Positions 61,385 to 64,000 of a stretch of DNA of 64,000 nucleotides are shown piece by piece. The stretch comes from Carpediemonas membranifera (lineage: Eukaryota > Fornicata). Numbering within the stretch: the stretch's first letter is position 1; every line of letters starts with the position of its first letter. The notes under the pieces are model-generated. The model was not told the origin of the DNA and did not search any database. It saw only the letters and a program-made list of their open reading frames with translations. The stretch covers positions 1-64,000 of the forward strand of contig JAHDYR010000055.1 of assembly GCA_019828565.1 (NCBI GenBank), in the 5' to 3' direction. Position numbers and translations under genes: made by a program.

Positions 61385-61855
61385 TTATTCTTCCACGTCG
61401 TCTTCCTCTGTACCGTCCAACCCAGACGCATCCAGCGCCTGAGATGCTGAGACAGTACTGACGCGACCAGCTGCCAGGCGCCTGTTGTGTAGCCACGTAT
61501 AGAGATCAGCTACTGCTTCAGTAGGCACAGGAACATGCACGAAGCTTGCGTCGACTGGAAGAGCCGGTGGTGATGATACAGAGATGAAGGACCCGGATGA
61601 CTGGGATGATGAACGGCTGTATTCGCGATGCGAAAGGCCCATTGGAATCTCAGTCATATCTGCCTTGTCGAGGATAACTTGAACCGCCCATGAAGCGATT
61701 CTCTCAACCGGAAGGCGCTTCGCTGTCCCATTCGCCGTCAGTATGTCTCGCATTGTCCCCAAAATGCTACACCCACCATCTAGCTTGTTTTTAAGGGTAA
61801 CAAGCGGGCAGGTTCCGGCGTGATGGCCTGTTGCGCGGCATATAGTACAAGGCAT
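61385..61855 (-). CDS. Zinc-knuckle protein encoded inside the Tc1/mariner element
   Basis: A 156-codon frame starting at an ATG 37 bp from the right terminal repeat. It opens directly with a C-x2-C-x4-H-x4-C knuckle (MPCTICRATGHHAGTCP: C3, C6, H11, C16). The remainder is unrecognised; it has a helical middle, a Ser-rich segment (SRSSSQSSGSF) and an acidic end (DGTEEDDVEE). It converges with the transposase. Tc1/mariner elements usually encode only transposase. It could be an accessory DNA-binding protein or a captured Gag fragment; the intact frame favours a used gene. Confidence 0.6.
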   Translation of the reverse strand: MPCTICRATGHHAGTCPLVTLKNKLDGGCSILGTMRDILTANGTAKRLPVERIASWAVQVILDKADMTEIPMGLSHREYSRSSSQSSGSFISVSSPPALPVDASFVHVPVPTEAVADLYTWLHNRRLAAGRVSTVSASQALDASGLDGTEEDDVEE

Positions 61856-61891
61856 TCCAACTTTCCTTTGAATGAATCAAAAATCCTTTTG

Positions 61892-61903
61892 GAATGCGTC
61901 ATT
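61892..61903 (-). repeat. Right terminal inverted repeat (12 bp)
   Basis: Complement of the left repeat; a GCATTCCAA/TTGGAATGC pair makes a subterminal hairpin here as well. Confidence 0.88.
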
Positions 61904-61905
61904 TA

Positions 61906-61960
61906 GTTTGGTTCTCACAATAATAGTCAAGGAGTTTCTCCTCGACACCCTTGTGTCGAG
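61906..61960 (+). repeat. Gypsy-5 5-prime LTR remainder with hairpin
   Basis: Aligns with the gypsy-4 LTR (GTTTGGTTC..., AATAGTC...) and ends in the hairpin CTCGACAC-CCTT-GTGTCGAG (61941-61960). The first 16 bp of the LTR are probably at 60271-60286 (TGTCGAAGCCAGAATA), separated by the transposon. Only one LTR is in the window. Confidence 0.6.
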
Positions 61961-62020
61961 TCTTCTCCTCAGTAAAAGTTCAACACCCATTGAACCACAG
62001 TACTAGTACTACCAAAACAT

Positions 62021-63600
62021 ATGGGTACGGAAACTTACAGAAGCCTGAAGAAGAATCCGCCTCTCCTGAAGAAGTCCTCCATGGACGCTCTTTTGGACTT
62101 TGCGGATAACCTCCACGATCATCGCGCCTTAGGCGGCCGCGATGATGTTATTGACCTCATCGAGCCTAGCATAGCAGAGCTAGCAGGCCTTAACGACGAC
62201 GAAGAGGTTGAAGACACTCCTCTCCTGCTCTCCGCGAAGCTCCGTAAGAAACGTCGTGTCGCAGCCCAAGATGAACGAGTCCTCAAGCGCCTCGGTGCTG
62301 CCCTTCGACCTTCTCGCCCGAGCATGCGTCTACAGCTCTTCCGAGTCCCCGCCAAGTCCTTCGAGCCTGATGAGGTTGCTCGAGTGAACCGCCGATTCAA
62401 TCTGCTCTTGAAGCTCGTTCAACCCGAAGATCCCGAGGACGTCTTGAAGGAGACGTACAGCCGCTGCTTCAAGTTCCCCAACAACAGTCGCATCATGTAT
62501 CGAGTCAGAGAATCAACGGAGCGCAAGGATCTCAAGGACGCAATGGCTGATGTCCTCGTCATGTCACGCGACCTCAAGGAGTCCAAGGAGATGATCGCTT
62601 CCTTCGGCGCTGCGGGGGTCTCCGACTCACAGCGTACCAACACCACGCCCTCCCATACACGGCACACGGGGAGCGGTCCGAAGAACCCTCATCGACGCGA
62701 GCCTGACCGCACGAACGTAGCCCCCTCAAAAGGCAAGCCGATCGACAAGCCCAAGCACGAGAAGAAGCCATTCGTGTGCTTCAACTGCGGTAAGGTCGGT
62801 CACTCCGCTCGCCGATGCCCTGCTCCGAAGACAACCTGTTCCAAGTGCCAGAAGCCGGGCCACCGAGCTGAATTCTGCCGTTCTGAGGTAAATTCAGCTC
62901 GTTGTGTGTTTTCTCTCGGTTCCCGTCAGAGTGTCCTCCCCTCCGTCAAGGCTAGCATTCTTAAGCAAGTCGTGTCCGTCCTGTTCGACTCGGGCGCTGA
63001 CTGCGCAACCATTGACCCCAAGCTCTGCCACGGCAAGGCAGTGAAGTGGATCTCACACGAGAAGACACTTATCGAGACAGTGGGCGGCGTCAGAGAGGCC
63101 GATGGTCAGGTATCCTTCCGCCTCGTCTTAGCGCCCTCGCCATTCACTCCGCGCGGATGCTCTATCACTATTAAGGCCTACGTCCTGTCGACCGCTTTCG
63201 ATGTATGCCTGGGTTACCCTCAGATGGTGGAGATCGGCCTTCTCCCTTCGTTGTCTGAGCCTACCAGCGAGCTCGCAGCCAGCGACGAACCACCTACATT
63301 CGAGAAGTACGTCGCGCAAGCCAGAGCCATGTCCTCTTCCTTTTCTCAGAGGCAGGCCGACATCCTCAAGCGTTACGCCCGGACATTCGTGGACCGTACC
63401 GAGCCAAGCCGGCTCGAACCGTATGATTTGGTCCTCAAGGGCGACAGAGTCGTACACATTCGGCCGTACTATGTTCCCCCGCCGAAAGTCCCGATCATTC
63501 AAGAGCACATTAATACGCTCCTGGCAAAGCGCTACATCGAGGCATGCCAGTCTCAATACGCGAGCCCTACCATCATAGTCCCAAAGAAGGGGGAAAGACG
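62021..63600 (+). CDS. Gypsy-5 Gag-protease and RT start
   Basis: Starts at ATG 62021 (MGTETYRSLKKNPP). Gag helices come first; two knuckles CFNCGKVGHSARRC (from C253) and CSKCQKPGHRAEFC; protease VLFDSGADCATID (D323); then RT fingers (RLEPYDLVLKGDRVV, ALLAKRYIEACQS-type segment). The frame breaks at a G5 run at about 63589-63593, after which RT continues in another phase; this is probably a sequencing or one-base mutation, though Gag-Pol frameshifting cannot be excluded. Unlike gypsy-4 the protease motif is canonical DSGA. Confidence 0.85.
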
Positions 63601-64000
63601 CGTTTTGTCGTCGACTTCCGCGAGATCAATCAACTAACGGAACCATTCGACTACCCCATCCCTCGCATAGACGAAGTTCTCACTCAACTGTCCGGAAAGT
63701 CTGTGTTCGCTACCCTAGACTTGTCAGCAGGATACCATCAGATCCCTCTTACTGAACGGTGCCGTCACCTAACCGCCTTCCGTACTGTTTTTGGTCAATA
63801 CCAATATACACGGATGCCCTTCGGCTTACGTAACGCCGGAGCGTACTTCCAGAGGGCGATGGAAGACGGGTTCAAGGGTCTGGTGGGCTCCGCCTGTGTC
63901 ATATACATTGATGACATCATCGTCATGGGTGCGGATGAGGACGAGTACCTGGGAAACCTCGAAAAAGTCATGCAACGCGTTGACAAGCTTAACCTTCAGC
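63592..64000 (+). CDS. Gypsy-5 reverse transcriptase (partial, continues beyond window)
   Basis: Encodes RFVVDFREINQLTEPFDY, ATLDLSAGYHQIPL, RMPFGLRNAGAYFQRA and the catalytic YIDDIIVMG, continuing past the last base. It is in phase with neither the Gag frame nor a start codon, as expected after the break near 63590. All visible RT catalytic residues are intact. Confidence 0.9.

Larger units (their letters stand above)
60287..61903 (+). mobile_element. Tc1/mariner DD37E transposon with two convergent ORFs
   Basis: Ends are perfect 12-bp inverted repeats AATGACGCATTC (60287-60298) and its complement (61892-61903), flanked on both sides by TA (60285-60286 and 61904-61905), the classic Tc1/mariner target duplication. 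Inside are a transposase on plus and a zinc-knuckle ORF on minus, separated by 92 bp. Length is 1617 bp. It appears to sit inside the 5-prime LTR of gypsy-5. Confidence 0.9.
61906..64000 (+). mobile_element. Gypsy-5: Ty3/gypsy element, runs off the right edge
   Basis: LTR remainder, leader, Gag with two zinc knuckles, protease and the first two thirds of RT on the plus strand. Closest in this window to gypsy-4 in Gag, LTR hairpin and RT. The leader has GAACCACAGTA, shared with gypsy-4 (GAACCCACAGTA). Confidence 0.88.

Noticed and set aside
1-64000. CRISPR arrays, bacterial operons, rRNA genes, spliced-leader genes, telomeric repeats
   Set aside because: None found by reading both strands; the only regular tandem repeat is the 93-bp coding minisatellite.

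Overview
This 64-kb window is eukaryotic nuclear DNA and is almost entirely nested, mutually interrupting transposable elements. Evidence for a eukaryote: two tRNA genes without encoded CCA, Ty3/gypsy chromoviruses, tyrosine-recombinase (YR) retrotransposons, non-LTR retrotransposons and a Tc1/mariner transposon. No bacterial operon or ribosome-binding logic is visible. GC is high by eye. A protist is my best guess; the species cannot be fixed from the sequence. No convincing intact host protein gene is present. A 100-N assembly gap lies at 47864-47963, and many frame breaks fall in homopolymer runs, so some 'pseudogenes' may be sequencing errors.

Layout, left to right. 1-1154: no gene. 1155-3273: truncated YR retrotransposon (YR-A). 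About 3655-7906: non-LTR element LINE-A, with a PHD-finger ORF1 and an RT plus restriction-like-endonuclease ORF2. 7907-12576: apparently full-length YR retrotransposon YR-B on the minus strand, with split direct repeats. 12595-12667: tRNA-Asp. 13039-20376: YR-C, in which a gypsy-type protease/RT is joined in frame to a YR-type RNase H tail and recombinase; it is interrupted by gypsy-1 (14860-19441). 20840-28750: gypsy-3, a chromovirus fragment with an extra ORF on the opposite strand; that ORF is interrupted by gypsy-2 (22917-27836). 28978-46330: head-to-tail array of LINE-B (3-prime fragment, two full units, 5-prime fragment); the second unit is interrupted by LINE-C (33983-40797), an APE-type LINE lacking its RT. 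46331-49565: remains of three YR elements around the gap, including a second YR-C copy. 49606-49678: tRNA-Lys. 50010-55360: gypsy-4, an internally deleted chromovirus with its own copy of the opposite-strand ORF. 55361-59600: about 4 kb without recognisable genes. 60287-61903: Tc1/mariner element with two ORFs, inserted in the apparent 5-prime LTR of gypsy-5, which runs off the right edge.

Main results. (1) The Ty3/gypsy elements have extremely short LTRs (about 51-66 bp) beginning TG and, where both ends are clear, ending CA. Two have 4-bp target duplications (CCGG, TGGT), and removing one of the two insertions restores an exact reading frame. They share a GGGAGGGAAG-like polypurine tract and a palindrome or hairpin spanning the 5-prime LTR/leader junction where a tRNA primer site would be expected. 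(2) Two chromoviruses carry a homologous convergent ORF (about 373-444 aa) between the chromodomain stop codon and the 3-prime LTR. (3) YR-C looks like a gypsy/YR chimera. (4) The DD37E Tc1/mariner element carries a convergent zinc-knuckle ORF. (5) LINE-C ORF1 contains a possible Maelstrom-like DEDD-nuclease domain. (6) Two YR element ends lie within 18-40 bp of tRNA genes.

How the parts work: each autonomous element encodes its own cycle. The gypsy polyproteins supply Gag, protease, RT, RNase H, integrase and chromodomain. The YR elements supply Gag-like protein, RT/RNase H and a recombinase in place of integrase. The LINEs supply an RNA-binding-type ORF1 and an endonuclease/RT. The order of insertion can be read from the nesting: YR-C before gypsy-1, gypsy-3 before gypsy-2, LINE-B before LINE-C, gypsy-5 before the Tc1/mariner element.
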